A stretch of 64,000 nt of DNA, taken from positions 1 to 64,000 of the forward strand of contig DATAVK010000117.1 of the NCBI GenBank assembly GCA_036267755.1, in the 5' to 3' direction. The DNA comes from DATAVK01 sp036267755. Lineage in GTDB: Bacteria > Actinomycetota > Actinomycetes > JAFAQI01. Shown piece after piece: positions 50,195 to 59,424 of the stretch. Position numbers and translations under genes: made by a program. Each line of letters opens with the position of its first letter. Position 1 is the first letter of the stretch. Under the pieces are notes generated by a model, which worked only from the letters and a program-made list of their open reading frames with translations, was not told the DNA's origin and searched no databases.

Positions 50195-50656
50195 ATGGCA
50201 CGTGGTGACGATGACCTCGGCATCGTGGATGCGTTGGCGCAGTTGAGCTTCGCGGTCCAAGGGATGCTCGCCAGGCGCGCGTCCGCCTACGACCTGTCGA
50301 TGATCCAGACCCGACTGCTCGGCGTGCTGCGCGACCGGGAACCGACGATGCAGGAACTGGCACGACTGCTCGGTCTCGACAAGTCGAGCGTGAGCGGCCT
50401 CGTCGACCGCGCGCAGCGGCGTGGCTTGGTTCAACGCACGCCGGCCCTTGACGACCGACGAGCCGTCCGGGTCAAGCTGACCTCGTCCGGCCGGCGCATC
50501 GTCGACACTGTCGCGACCAGATTCAGCAGTGATATCGCCTCCGTCACGGGGTCACTGTCCGCGCCGGACACGAAGCAGCTATCGAGACTGGCGACGCGAG
50601 TGGTGCGGGAGTACGACGGGTCGGCGCCGGTCACCGACGGGCAGTCACGGCCCTGA
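50195..50656 (+). CDS. MarR family transcriptional regulator
   Basis: A protein of about 153 residues with a winged helix: IQTRLLGVLRDREPTMQELARLLGLDKSSVSGLVDRAQRRGLVQR and the wing DDRRAVRVKLTSSGRRI. It controls the divergent quinone oxidoreductase-like gene through the repeat pair between them. ATG 50195 is preferred over the earlier frame start at 50162 because the latter lies inside the operator; no clear ribosome site is visible, so translation may be leaderless. The 3' end overlaps the convergent TetR gene by 26 bp. Confidence 0.9.
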   Translation: MARGDDDLGIVDALAQLSFAVQGMLARRASAYDLSMIQTRLLGVLRDREPTMQELARLLGLDKSSVSGLVDRAQRRGLVQRTPALDDRRAVRVKLTSSGRRIVDTVATRFSSDIASVTGSLSAPDTKQLSRLATRVVREYDGSAPVTDGQSRP

Positions 50657-51200
50657 GCTCGTCGAGCGAGGAACTCATGACGTCGCCCAGCTCCGCGTCG
50701 TTGGCGTCATCGATCCATCGCTCGAACCCGACCTTGAAGACGGCGATTCCGGCCTCGGCGGTCAACGTGGCCGCGGGCTCCGCGACTCCGCGGCTGCGCA
50801 GCGCGCCGGCGATCGCCGCCGCGAGCGACGCCAGCTTGATCAGCTCGCGCTCTTGCAGGCCAGGGTTCGCGACGATCACCGCCTGGCGTCGTTGGGCGTG
50901 CTCGCGACGCTCCGGCGGGAAGAACGCCGCGGCCGCTTGGAGGGCCGCGGCGACCGCATCGATGGGCGCGTCGGACTCCGGCGCGGCGGCGACGGTGCTC
51001 ACGAAGAGCTCCTGCAGGCTGCCAGCACCCCAGAACAGGACCTCGCGCTTGTCCGCGAAGTGCCGGAAGAACGTGCGTTCGGAGAGCCCGGCGCGGTTGG
51101 CGATCTCCGTCACGGTGGTCTGCTCGAAGCCGCGCTCACCGTAGAGCTCCAGGGCGGTCTGCTCGAGCCGGCCGCGCGCGTTCGGCTCCCACCGGCTCAT
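50631..51200 (-). CDS. TetR family transcriptional regulator
   Basis: 189 residues. The N-terminal DNA-binding domain is typical: RLEQTALELYGERGFEQTTVTEIANRAGLSERTFFRHFADKREVL. The C-terminal ligand domain is helical and non-conserved. It is divergent from an NAD-dependent epimerase gene with two 21-bp inverted repeats between them, which are its likely operators. ATG 51200 fits the family start; the longer upstream frame runs into the neighbouring gene. Confidence 0.92.
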   Translation of the reverse strand: MSRWEPNARGRLEQTALELYGERGFEQTTVTEIANRAGLSERTFFRHFADKREVLFWGAGSLQELFVSTVAAAPESDAPIDAVAAALQAAAAFFPPERREHAQRRQAVIVANPGLQERELIKLASLAAAIAGALRSRGVAEPAATLTAEAGIAVFKVGFERWIDDANDAELGDVMSSSLDELRAVTARR

Positions 51201-51214
51201 GCCCAGATGGTAGG

Positions 51215-51267
51215 TGATGACAGTGGCTGACATCGCTGTGTTAGGTTGATGGCAGTCACTGACATCA
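51215..51267. promoter_or_regulatory. Paired TetR-type operators
   Basis: Two imperfect 21-bp palindromes of form TGATGnCAG-3 nt-CTGACATC(A/G) at 51215-51235 and 51247-51267, with centres 32 bp apart, lie in the 85-bp gap between the TetR gene and the divergent epimerase gene. The two copies share 9-bp left arms differing at one base and 8-bp right arms that are identical. Confidence 0.7.
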
Positions 51268-51285
51268 CCGACGAGAGGCACCCTC

Positions 51286-52224
51286 ATGCGGATATTCGTC
51301 ACCGGCGCGTCCGGCTGGATCGGCTCCGCCATCGTTCCCCGGCTGCTCGAGTCGGGCCACCAGGTCGTCGGGCTGGCCCGCTCGGACGCGGCGGCCACCA
51401 CCATCGCTGACGCTGGGGCGCAGGTGCAGCGCGGCACCCTCGACGACGTCGACGTCCTCCGCGACGCCGCTGCTGCATCGGATGGCGTGATCCATGCGGC
51501 GTTCAAGCACGACATCGCGTTCTCCGGCGACTTCCAGGGCGCCGCGGACGCAGACCGCCGGGCGGTCGAGACGATCGGCGAGGCGCTGGCAGGCTCTGAT
51601 CGACCGTTCGTCATCGCCTCCGGGACGCTCGGCCTCGCACCCGGGCGAGTGGCCACCGAACGCGACGGCCACGACCTCGATGCCGGCGGCCCGATTCCGG
51701 CCGGACCGCGGACTCGGATGGGCACTGCAGAGCACGTACTCGGCCTCGCGTCTCAAGGCGTCCGCTCCTCCATCGTGCGACTGGCTCCTTCGGTGCACGG
51801 CGACGGCGACCACGGCTTCGTCGCGACCCTCGTCGACATCGCCCGCGACAAGGGCGTCTCGGGCTACATCGGTGACGGCGCCAACCGCTGGCCCGCCGTC
51901 CACCGCCTCGACGCGGCGGAACTGTTCTGCCTCGCCGTGACCGACGCGCCGGCAGGGTCGACGCTGCACGGGATCGCAGACGAGGGCGTGCCGATTCGCG
52001 CGGTGGCCGAGGTGATCGGACGGCATCTCGACCTGCCGGTGGTCTCGGTCTCCCCCGACGACGCGGCCGAGCACTTCAGCTGGCTGGCTGGCTTCATCGG
52101 GGCCGACAGCCCAGCCTCGAACACCCTGACCCGCGAGTTGCTGGGCTGGGACCCGACGCACCCCGGCCTCCTCGCCGACCTCGACGAGGGCCACTACTTC
52201 CGAGTGCGGGCGACAACCCGATAG
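51286..52224 (+). CDS. NAD-dependent epimerase/dehydratase (extended SDR)
   Basis: 312 residues. Starts MRIFVTGASGWIGSAI, the extended-SDR dinucleotide motif; IASGTLGL and RTRMGTAEH follow in place of the YxxxK region, so the usual Tyr is absent, as in atypical extended SDRs. Homologues are annotated as NAD(P)-binding reductases, and substrate is unknown. Expression is probably controlled by the divergent TetR protein through the operator pair. It converges with the pnkp gene, with 2 bp between stops. Confidence 0.88.
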   Translation: MRIFVTGASGWIGSAIVPRLLESGHQVVGLARSDAAATTIADAGAQVQRGTLDDVDVLRDAAAASDGVIHAAFKHDIAFSGDFQGAADADRRAVETIGEALAGSDRPFVIASGTLGLAPGRVATERDGHDLDAGGPIPAGPRTRMGTAEHVLGLASQGVRSSIVRLAPSVHGDGDHGFVATLVDIARDKGVSGYIGDGANRWPAVHRLDAAELFCLAVTDAPAGSTLHGIADEGVPIRAVAEVIGRHLDLPVVSVSPDDAAEHFSWLAGFIGADSPASNTLTRELLGWDPTHPGLLADLDEGHYFRVRATTR

Positions 52225-52226
52225 GG

Positions 52227-54806
52227 CTACAGGCGCGGGTCCACTGGCTCGGATTCCAACGCCAGTACGGCGAACACGCACTCGTGCACTCGCCATAGCG
52301 GCTCGCCCCGGGCAGCCCGTTCGAGCGCCTCGAGCCCAAGCGCGTACTCGCGCGCCGCGAGCGAGCGCTTGTGGGCGAGTCCGCGCTGGCGGAGCCTTTC
52401 GAGGTTGGCCGGCTCGGTGTAGTCCGGACCGTAGATGATCCGCAGGTACTCCCGACCGCGCACCTTGAGGCCGGGCTGCACGATGCCCTTGCGTCCGCGG
52501 GCGAAGTTCACGGTCGGCTTGACGACCATGCCCTCGCCACCGGTGCCGGTGAGCTCTTCCCACCACTGCGCAGCAGCCTGGGTTTCGGCGGGATCGGTGG
52601 TGTCGACCAGCCTCCGGTGGGTGGTGACGACGAGGTCGGGATCCACCGCCGCGAGCCGGTCGGCGATCTCGAGGTGCCAGGTGTGCGGCCGCGCGTGGTA
52701 CGTCGCACCGTCCGCCGCGAGCACTTGGAACACCGCGATCTTCACGCCGTCGAGACCGTCGGTCGGCCAGCAGTAGTGGCGGTAGGCAGCGGTGAAGCCG
52801 GCAGCGTTGTCGAGCCGTGACCGGGTGCGAGCGAGCAGGTCGCTGACGTCGAGTCTTGCCGTGGCCGCTTGCTCGAGTGCACCGATGGCGGCCGGAAGCG
52901 CGTTGCGGGCCGCTGCGCCGACCGCGGCGTACTGGTTCTTCAGCAGGTCGATCGCCTTCGCGCTCCACGGCATCAGCTCGGCGTCAAGGGCCAGCCAGTC
53001 GGTGGCGAGCTCGTCGTACAGTCCGGCCGCCTCGACGGCTGCGCGCAGCCGGTGGACCAGCTGCTCGGTCAGGTCCGGAGCGAAGAACGGCCGACCGGTC
53101 CGGGTGTGGACCGCGCCGGGCGCGCCACCCGGGGCGCCGAACCTGCGGAGCGCGGCATCGTCGGATCGCGGAAGGACGAGCACGGCGCGGGAACCCATGT
53201 GCTTCTCTTCGCAGATGACCGAGTGGATGCCGTCGGCCCGGTAGGCGTCGAAAGCCTGGTCCGGGTGCTCGAGGACACCCTCGCGGGCCGACGTACCGAC
53301 CGGGCTCATCGTCGGCGGCAGGTAGACCAGCCACCGCGGGTCGAGGGCAAACCGGCTCATCACCTCCAGCGCAGCCGCCGCGTTCTCGGCGCGCACGCTG
53401 ATCCGGCCCTGGTGGTGGGTCTCCACCACGCGGGTGCCGGTGACGTCGGCAATGTCGAGCACATCGGGGTCCAGCCGTCCCGCGGTGCCGTCGCCGGACA
53501 CCGAAGCGTTCGCCGGGAACGGCTTGGCCGGCGCGTAGTAGACCTCAGCGGCCGGCACGGACACCAGCTCTCGCTCCGGGTAGCGCAGCGCAGTCAGTCG
53601 ACCACCGAACACGCAGCCGGTGTCCAGGCACATCGTGTTGTTGACCCACTCGGGCGCCGGGATCGGCGTGTGGCCGTAGAGCACCATCGCGCGGCCGCGG
53701 TAGTCGTTCGCCCAGGGGTAGCGGACCGGCAGCCCGAACTCGTCGGTCTCGCCGGTGGTGTCGCCGTACAGGCAGAAGGACCGCACCCGACCCGACGCGC
53801 GACCCTGATAGCGCTCGATGATGCCGGCGTGGGCGATCACCAGCCGACCGGCATCCAACACGTAGTGCGAGATGAGGCCGTCGAGGAAGCTCTCGACCGC
53901 GGTGCGGAACTCCGCCGGCTCAGCGTCGAGCTGGGCGAGTGACTCGGCGAGACCGTGCGTGATCTGGACCTTGCGACCACGCATCGCACGATGCAGCTTG
54001 GCCTCGTGGTTTCCGGCGACACACATGGCGTCGCCGGCGGCGACCATCCCCATGACTAGGCGAAGTACGCCGGGGGTGTCGGGGCCGCGGTCGACGAGAT
54101 CACCGACGAAGAGCGCGCGGCGACCGCCGGGATGGTGCGCGCCGACCGGTCGACCCATCTCGTCACGCGCGATCAGGTAGTCGAGCTGGTCGAGCAATGC
54201 CTCCAGCTCGGCGCGACAGCCGTGGATGTCGCCGATGACGTCGAAGGGACCAGTCTCCTGTCGCCGGTCGTTGTACAGCGGAGTGCGCACGATCGTGGCT
54301 GCGGCCACCTCGGCCGGTGTCTTCAGGATGTGGACGGTCCGAAAGCCTTCGCGCTGCAGGCCACGCAGGCTCCGTCGCAGCATGGAGTGCTGCCGACGGA
54401 TAACGTGCTCGCCGAAATCGCGATCCGGCCGCGCCGCGTTCCGTTCCGCGCAGACGCTCTCTGGCAGGTCAAGAACGATCGCGACCGGGAGGACATCGTG
54501 GTCTCGCGCCAACGCGACGAGCGCCTTGCGCGCCTCGGGCTGCACGCTGGTCGCGTCGATCACTGTCAGCCGTCCGGCGGCGAGTCGCTTGGCCGCGATG
54601 TAGTGCAACAGGTCGAAGGCGTCGGGGCTGGCCGCTTGGTCGTTCTCGTCGTCGGCGACCAGTCCGCGACAGAAGTCGCTGCTGATGACTTCGGTCGCGG
54701 CAAAGGTTCGGGCGGCGAAGGTCGACTTGCCGGAGCCGGTGGCGCCCACCAGGACGACGAGGCTGAGTGCGGGAACGGCGAGCTCGCGGGAGGGAGCGTC
54801 GGTCAT
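52227..54806 (-). CDS. pnkp: Polynucleotide kinase-phosphatase-ligase (Pnkp) of bacterial RNA repair
   Basis: 859 residues with three modules. The kinase (1-170) has P-loop GATGSGKST (21-29). The metallophosphatase (about 185-470) has VIGDIHGC, VGDLVDRGPDT, GNHE and YGHTPI. The C-terminal nucleotidyltransferase/ligase (about 490-859) has CEEKHMGSRAVL with the probable adenylated Lys, and EGMVVKP. It heals 5'-OH and 2',3'-cyclic phosphate ends of cut RNA and seals them together with Hen1, whose gene overlaps its start by 4 bp. All three active sites look intact. Confidence 0.95.
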   Translation of the reverse strand: MTDAPSRELAVPALSLVVLVGATGSGKSTFAARTFAATEVISSDFCRGLVADDENDQAASPDAFDLLHYIAAKRLAAGRLTVIDATSVQPEARKALVALARDHDVLPVAIVLDLPESVCAERNAARPDRDFGEHVIRRQHSMLRRSLRGLQREGFRTVHILKTPAEVAAATIVRTPLYNDRRQETGPFDVIGDIHGCRAELEALLDQLDYLIARDEMGRPVGAHHPGGRRALFVGDLVDRGPDTPGVLRLVMGMVAAGDAMCVAGNHEAKLHRAMRGRKVQITHGLAESLAQLDAEPAEFRTAVESFLDGLISHYVLDAGRLVIAHAGIIERYQGRASGRVRSFCLYGDTTGETDEFGLPVRYPWANDYRGRAMVLYGHTPIPAPEWVNNTMCLDTGCVFGGRLTALRYPERELVSVPAAEVYYAPAKPFPANASVSGDGTAGRLDPDVLDIADVTGTRVVETHHQGRISVRAENAAAALEVMSRFALDPRWLVYLPPTMSPVGTSAREGVLEHPDQAFDAYRADGIHSVICEEKHMGSRAVLVLPRSDDAALRRFGAPGGAPGAVHTRTGRPFFAPDLTEQLVHRLRAAVEAAGLYDELATDWLALDAELMPWSAKAIDLLKNQYAAVGAAARNALPAAIGALEQAATARLDVSDLLARTRSRLDNAAGFTAAYRHYCWPTDGLDGVKIAVFQVLAADGATYHARPHTWHLEIADRLAAVDPDLVVTTHRRLVDTTDPAETQAAAQWWEELTGTGGEGMVVKPTVNFARGRKGIVQPGLKVRGREYLRIIYGPDYTEPANLERLRQRGLAHKRSLAAREYALGLEALERAARGEPLWRVHECVFAVLALESEPVDPRL

Positions 54807-56239
54807 CCGGCAGCGCTCAGTTCATCGACGACATCCTTGCTGAAGACGGCCATCTGAGTGGGCGGACCAACCTCGGGGTCGTCGGCGCCGACCGGCAGGA
54901 ACCGCACGCCGTAGGAGTACGACGACGCGACGGCCTTCGCCCAGCGCTGGAACTCCTCGCGGGTCCACTCGAACCGGTGGTCACGATGACGAAGCGAGCC
55001 CGAGGGCAGCGTCTCGAACCGAACGTTGTGCTCGACGTTCGGCGTCGTGACGATGACCGTCGTCGGGGCGGCGTCGCCGAACACCGTGCGCTCGAATGCC
55101 GGCAGCCGCGGCAGGTCGATGTGCTCGATGACCTCCATCAGGACCGCCGCGTCCAGGCCGGTCAGCCGGTTGTCTCGATAGGTCAACGCCGATTGCAGCA
55201 ATGTGATCCGCTCGAGCTGCCGATCGCTCATCTGGTCCAGCTTGAGCCGACGCGCGGCGACGTCCAGCGCGCGGGCCGACACGTCCGCGCCCAGCACATG
55301 CACGAACGCCGAGTCCCCGACGAGCTTCAGCAGCAACGCGCCGTCGCCACACCCGAGGTCGGCGATGCGCCGCGCGCCCGAGGAGTGCAGCGCCGCGATG
55401 ACCGCCCCGTGGCGCTGTTGCACGAGCGGGACCGGACGGTCGGGCTCGTCACCGACCTCGGCGGGGTCCGTCGCGTTGTCGAGCTCCTCCGGCTCGACGT
55501 CGTCGACCTCAGCGATGCGCGCCACCGCGGTCTGCACCAGCGACGACCGATGCGAGAGGTAGCGACGGGTGATCAGATCGCGTTCAGGATGGGTCGCCAG
55601 CCAGCCGTCGCCGGCACGGACCAGCTTGTCGACCTCATCCGTGCTCACCCAGTAGTGCTTGGCATTGTCCAGCACCGGCAGCATCACGTACAGGTGGTTC
55701 AGCGCGTCGGCCAGCCGATGTGTCCCGGTGAGGTGCAGATCGACGTACCTGGACTCGCCCCAGTCGGGGAACTGCTCGTCCAGCGGGACGCTCGCTGCGG
55801 AGACCGTCCACTCGAGCGGCTCGAAGAGTTGCACCGCCAGCGCCGGGCCTCCGGTGCACGGCAGGGCCGGCAGGTGGATGTCGAGCGGGATCGCTGTCGC
55901 GGCCAGCTCAGGCCGGGCGTCGCACCTGCCCGACATCGCCGTCTTGAAGACCCGTGACATCGCGACCGCCACCATGCTCGACGCGGCGTACGGGCGATCG
56001 TTGACGTACTGCCGCAGCGCGAAGTCACCGCCACTGCGGCCTTTGTGGCCTCGCACCAGCGCAACCGGATCGATCTCGAGCATGAGCGCCGCGGTGCATC
56101 GCTCGTCGGTCGCCTCGGGATAGAAGACGTGCGCGACGCCGCTCGCGATCTCGAACGACTGCAGCCTCGCCGGATGCTTGTGCAGCAGGAAGCCGAGGTC
56201 AGTCGCCGGGGCCTGGGAGGTGGACACGGTCAGGAGCAC
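54803..56239 (-). CDS. hen1: Hen1 3'-terminal RNA ribose 2'-O-methyltransferase
   Basis: 478 residues. The N-terminal half (1-240) is the bacterial Hen1 domain that activates the Pnkp ligase; the C-terminal half is a Mn2+-dependent methyltransferase with IADLGCGDGALLLKL, LGADVSARALDVA and metal ligands in VLMEVIEHIDLPRL and the following histidines (RHRDHRFEWT). It marks repaired RNA with 2'-O-methyl at the break so that it cannot be recut there. First gene of the hen1-pnkp operon. Upstream are a tandem 17-bp repeat and a hairpin, then tRNA-fMet on the same strand. Confidence 0.95.
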   Translation of the reverse strand: MLLTVSTSQAPATDLGFLLHKHPARLQSFEIASGVAHVFYPEATDERCTAALMLEIDPVALVRGHKGRSGGDFALRQYVNDRPYAASSMVAVAMSRVFKTAMSGRCDARPELAATAIPLDIHLPALPCTGGPALAVQLFEPLEWTVSAASVPLDEQFPDWGESRYVDLHLTGTHRLADALNHLYVMLPVLDNAKHYWVSTDEVDKLVRAGDGWLATHPERDLITRRYLSHRSSLVQTAVARIAEVDDVEPEELDNATDPAEVGDEPDRPVPLVQQRHGAVIAALHSSGARRIADLGCGDGALLLKLVGDSAFVHVLGADVSARALDVAARRLKLDQMSDRQLERITLLQSALTYRDNRLTGLDAAVLMEVIEHIDLPRLPAFERTVFGDAAPTTVIVTTPNVEHNVRFETLPSGSLRHRDHRFEWTREEFQRWAKAVASSYSYGVRFLPVGADDPEVGPPTQMAVFSKDVVDELSAAG

Positions 56240-56286
56240 ACTGCAGTCTGCCTGGTATCCGGCCGCGGACCGCCCGATTAAACGAG

Positions 56287-56320
56287 CACGGTTCTCAATG
56301 AGCCACGGTTCTCGATGAGC
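56287..56320. repeat. Tandem 17-bp direct repeat upstream of hen1
   Basis: CACGGTTCTCAATGAGC (56287-56303) is followed at once by a copy with a single change, A to G (56304-56320). Each unit holds a CTCnnnGAG palindromic core. The pair lies 48-81 bp upstream of the hen1 start and may be an operator or promoter element for the RNA-repair operon. Confidence 0.55.
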
Positions 56321-56321
56321 A

Positions 56322-56357
56322 CAGGGCCGTGATCATCTGTACATGATCACGGCCCTG
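56322..56357 (-). terminator. Hairpin downstream of tRNA-fMet
   Basis: CAGGGCCGTGATCAT (56322-56336) and ATGATCACGGCCCTG (56343-56357) make a perfect 15-bp stem with a 6-nt loop. It starts 13 nt after the 3' end of the tRNA on the minus strand. No U tract follows. It probably ends the tRNA transcript and insulates hen1-pnkp. Confidence 0.75.
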
Positions 56358-56369
56358 GCCAACGCGTCT

Positions 56370-56446
56370 TGGTAGCGGGGGCAGGATTTGAACCTGCGAC
56401 CTCTGGGTTATGAGCCCAGCGAGCTACCGAGCTGCTCCACCCCGCG
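56370..56446 (-). tRNA. Initiator tRNA-fMet (CAT)
   Basis: The minus strand folds as a 77-nt tRNA with encoded CCA. The anticodon loop is CTCATAA on a stem CTGGG/CCCAG whose three G:C pairs next to the loop mark an initiator. The T arm is GCAGG-TTCAAAT-CCTGC. The acceptor starts CGCGGGG and ends CCCCGCT-A-CCA, so the first pair is a C1-U72 mismatch, another initiator hallmark. Confidence 0.97.
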
Positions 56447-56493
56447 TCGGTAAGACCACACTAGCCCGGGCCGCGAAGTGGTCGCAAACGTCG

Positions 56494-59424
56494 CTACCCC
56501 GACTTGGACGACGAGCCGGCGAGTGCCGCCACGCGACTGAGTGCCGTCGCCAGCTTCTGCTCGTCCTCCCCGTAGGCCGCGAAGTCACCGCGCCGGAGCG
56601 CGGCCTTGGCCGCGGTCTCGGCCTGTTGCGCAGCCGCGATCGCCTGCTTCAGCGCCGGGCTCACCTTGGTGGTGCCGCCCCCGTTGCCGGTACCGGACGA
56701 GGGCGGGCCGGAACTCGGCGGCGAGCCCGTAGACGCTGGCGACGACTTGACACCGAAGACCCCGTTCAACGCCTGGTCCAGCGTCGGGGCGAACGCCACC
56801 GTCCCGTTGCTGTCGGCAATCACCTCGCGCAGCACCGGGAACGATCCGGCGCCGGCAGCCTTCACGTACGCCGGCTCGACGTACACGAACCCGCCGTCCA
56901 CCGGCACCGTCAGCAGGTTGCCGATCACCACCCGCGACCCACCCTGCCGCAGCAGCGACAGCAGTCGCGAGACCGTCGTCGTCGACTCGATGTCGTTGTG
57001 CACCTGCTGTGGGCCGTCGGTGACCCGGTCGGCCGGCACGGTCAGCAACGTGAACTTTCCATAGTTCGGCCCTGGTTGCGAGTCGACCGACAGGTACGCC
57101 GTGAGGTTGCGGCGGTTGAGCGAGACGAGTGGCGAGGTGAGAGAGAACACGGGCGGCGCGGCGTTCGTCGGCGACCCGTCCGGCGTCATCGTGAAGTAGT
57201 ACGCCGGCTGCGGGACGGCATCGGTGGCGTTGGGGTCGTTCGGCACGTTCCAGAACTCCGTGCCGTTGTAGAAGGCGTGCGGCTGCAGCACGTGGTACTG
57301 CGTGAGCAGCTCGCGCTGCACGTTGAAAAGGTCCTCCGGGTAACGGAGGTGAGGCACCAGCGCGGCGGGCATGGACGTCTCCGGCTGCACGACGCCGGGG
57401 AAGGCCTTCTCCCAGGTCTCGAGCACCGGGTCCGGGTCGCTCTTCTGGTTCCAGGCATAGAGCGTGACCTTGCCGGTGTAGGCGTTGACGGTCGCCTTCA
57501 CCGAGTTACGGATGTAGTTGATCTTGGTGTTCTGCTGGGCCGACACCGATGTCGACGTCGTGGTCAGCGAGGTCTTCGTCGCCGAGCCCAGCGACTGCTG
57601 CTCGGAGTACGGGTAGCCACTGGTCGTGGTGTAGCCGTCGACCACCCACTCGATCTGGCCACCGACGACCACCGGATAGGGATCGCCGTCGAGGGTCAGC
57701 CAGGGCGCGACCTTCGCGACCCGCTTGCGCGGGTCACGGACGTAGAGGATCTGCGACTTCGAGTTGACTCCGCTGGCCAGCAGGATGTTCTTGTCCTTGA
57801 ACTTCCAGGCGTACAGCAGCTGCCGCCAGGTCGAGCCGATCTTCACGCCGCCGTTGCCGTCGTACGTCGTGTTGGTCTGGCCGTTGGCGTTGCCGGACGG
57901 CAGGTCGAGCTCGCGCGGCTTCGCGCCAGCAGGCGCCCCGACGATCGAGTACGACGGGGACGATTCACCGAAGTAGATGCGGGCGCCGTTCTGCGTGATG
58001 GGAATCGAGCCGGTCGGCGGCAGGTCCTGCTCGACGAAGTCCGGCGCGCCGCCGGACGTCGACGTGTCGGCGACCGCCGCCACCATGCCGTAGCCGTGGG
58101 TGTAGACGAGGTGCTCGTTGATCCAGTTCCGCTGTCCCGGCTGCAGCCCCGAGAGGTTGACGTCACGAACGCCGACAACGGTGTCGGTGAGGCTTTGCGA
58201 TCCGTCGGTGGTCAACCCCGGGTAGCGGTCGACATCGAGGGTCTCCGGGAACGTGTAGTACGACCGCTGCTGCTGGAGCTGCTCGAAGGTCTGGGAGACG
58301 ACGTTCGGATCGAGGACGCGGATTTGCGCCACGGCGTTGGCGTCGGCCCGCAGCGTGGTGGGGCTGGACGTCGGGTCGAACACCCCGGCATAGCTCTGCG
58401 GTTTCACGCTGCCGATCCCGTACGCCGCCCGAGTCGCGGTGATGTTGCGCTGGATGTACGGCGCCTCGAGGTCGGATGCGCTCGGCTTCACCTTGAACTG
58501 CTGGACCAGGGCGGGGTAGACCCCGCCGATGACGATCGCGGAGAGCACCATCAATCCCAACGCCACCGCCGGCAGCAGCCAGTTGCGGGTCACGATGTTG
58601 GCGAAGAACAGCAGCGCGCAGATGACGGCGACGAAGACGAGGATCGTCTTGGCCGGCAGCACCGCGTTGACGTCGGTGTACGACGGGCCGGTGACGATGC
58701 CGCGACCCGAGAACGCCAGGCCGTAGCGGTCGAGCCAGTAGGCCACCGCCTTGAGCAGCACGAACACGCCCAGCAGCACGGAGACGTGCACCCGACCGGC
58801 GGGCGTCCACTTCGGACCCGGGGTCTGCAGCCGCACCCCACCGAACACGTACTCCGTGATCAGTACGGCGATGAGCGACACGATGACGATCGCGAACAGC
58901 ACGCTCAGCACATACCGCTGCATCGGGTAGGTGAAGGCGAAGTAGGAGATGTCGCGGTGGAACTGGGGGTCCTTGATCCCGAAGGACGTGCCGTTGCGCC
59001 ACAGCAGCCAGGTTTTCCAGTGCGTCGAGGCCGATGCGCCGGTGATGATTCCGATGAAGACAGACACGATCGCGAGGACCCACCACCGAAACCGGTGCAG
59101 CACATCCCGCGCGGCGTCGAGCTGCTGCTGCTCCTGTGAGGCCGGGCGGAACGCCGGCCGAAACCGGTACGCGAGCACGATGTTCACGGCGACGACGATG
59201 GCCATCGCGAGACCAAACATCGCGAACAGCAACAGCTCGGTGACGAGCCGACGGCTGTAGACCGACGCGTGTCCGACGGACCGGAACCACAGCAGGCTCG
59301 TGTACTGCGAGACGAAGACGTTGAGCAGGATCAACGCCACGATCACGACGACGACGGCAACTAGGAGCACGCGAACCCGGCGGGACAGCGTAGGGAGCTG
59401 CGGCACCGGGACGTTAAACGTCAC
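56494..59424 (-). CDS. UPF0182 family large membrane protein
   Basis: 976 residues. About seven hydrophobic helices fill the first 330 residues (for example VRVLLVAVVVVIVALILLNVF), followed by a long extracytoplasmic part with YIQRNITATRAAYGI, LVYTHGYGMVAAVA, PDFVEQDLPPTGS and YFGESSPSYSIVG, all typical of the UPF0182/COG1615 family. The C-terminal 110 residues are Gly/Ser/Pro-rich, then a helical coil. Function unknown; conserved next to a PDZ/Lon-type protein in actinobacteria. It overlaps the upstream histidine kinase gene by 4 bp. Confidence 0.95.
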   Translation of the reverse strand: MTFNVPVPQLPTLSRRVRVLLVAVVVVIVALILLNVFVSQYTSLLWFRSVGHASVYSRRLVTELLLFAMFGLAMAIVVAVNIVLAYRFRPAFRPASQEQQQLDAARDVLHRFRWWVLAIVSVFIGIITGASASTHWKTWLLWRNGTSFGIKDPQFHRDISYFAFTYPMQRYVLSVLFAIVIVSLIAVLITEYVFGGVRLQTPGPKWTPAGRVHVSVLLGVFVLLKAVAYWLDRYGLAFSGRGIVTGPSYTDVNAVLPAKTILVFVAVICALLFFANIVTRNWLLPAVALGLMVLSAIVIGGVYPALVQQFKVKPSASDLEAPYIQRNITATRAAYGIGSVKPQSYAGVFDPTSSPTTLRADANAVAQIRVLDPNVVSQTFEQLQQQRSYYTFPETLDVDRYPGLTTDGSQSLTDTVVGVRDVNLSGLQPGQRNWINEHLVYTHGYGMVAAVADTSTSGGAPDFVEQDLPPTGSIPITQNGARIYFGESSPSYSIVGAPAGAKPRELDLPSGNANGQTNTTYDGNGGVKIGSTWRQLLYAWKFKDKNILLASGVNSKSQILYVRDPRKRVAKVAPWLTLDGDPYPVVVGGQIEWVVDGYTTTSGYPYSEQQSLGSATKTSLTTTSTSVSAQQNTKINYIRNSVKATVNAYTGKVTLYAWNQKSDPDPVLETWEKAFPGVVQPETSMPAALVPHLRYPEDLFNVQRELLTQYHVLQPHAFYNGTEFWNVPNDPNATDAVPQPAYYFTMTPDGSPTNAAPPVFSLTSPLVSLNRRNLTAYLSVDSQPGPNYGKFTLLTVPADRVTDGPQQVHNDIESTTTVSRLLSLLRQGGSRVVIGNLLTVPVDGGFVYVEPAYVKAAGAGSFPVLREVIADSNGTVAFAPTLDQALNGVFGVKSSPASTGSPPSSGPPSSGTGNGGGTTKVSPALKQAIAAAQQAETAAKAALRRGDFAAYGEDEQKLATALSRVAALAGSSSKSG

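Noticed and set aside
56410..59139. A 909-codon open frame on the plus strand opposite UPF0182
   Set aside because: Arg/Val/Gly/His-rich composition typical of the antisense frame of a high-GC gene; the minus-strand UPF0182 protein is clearly conserved.
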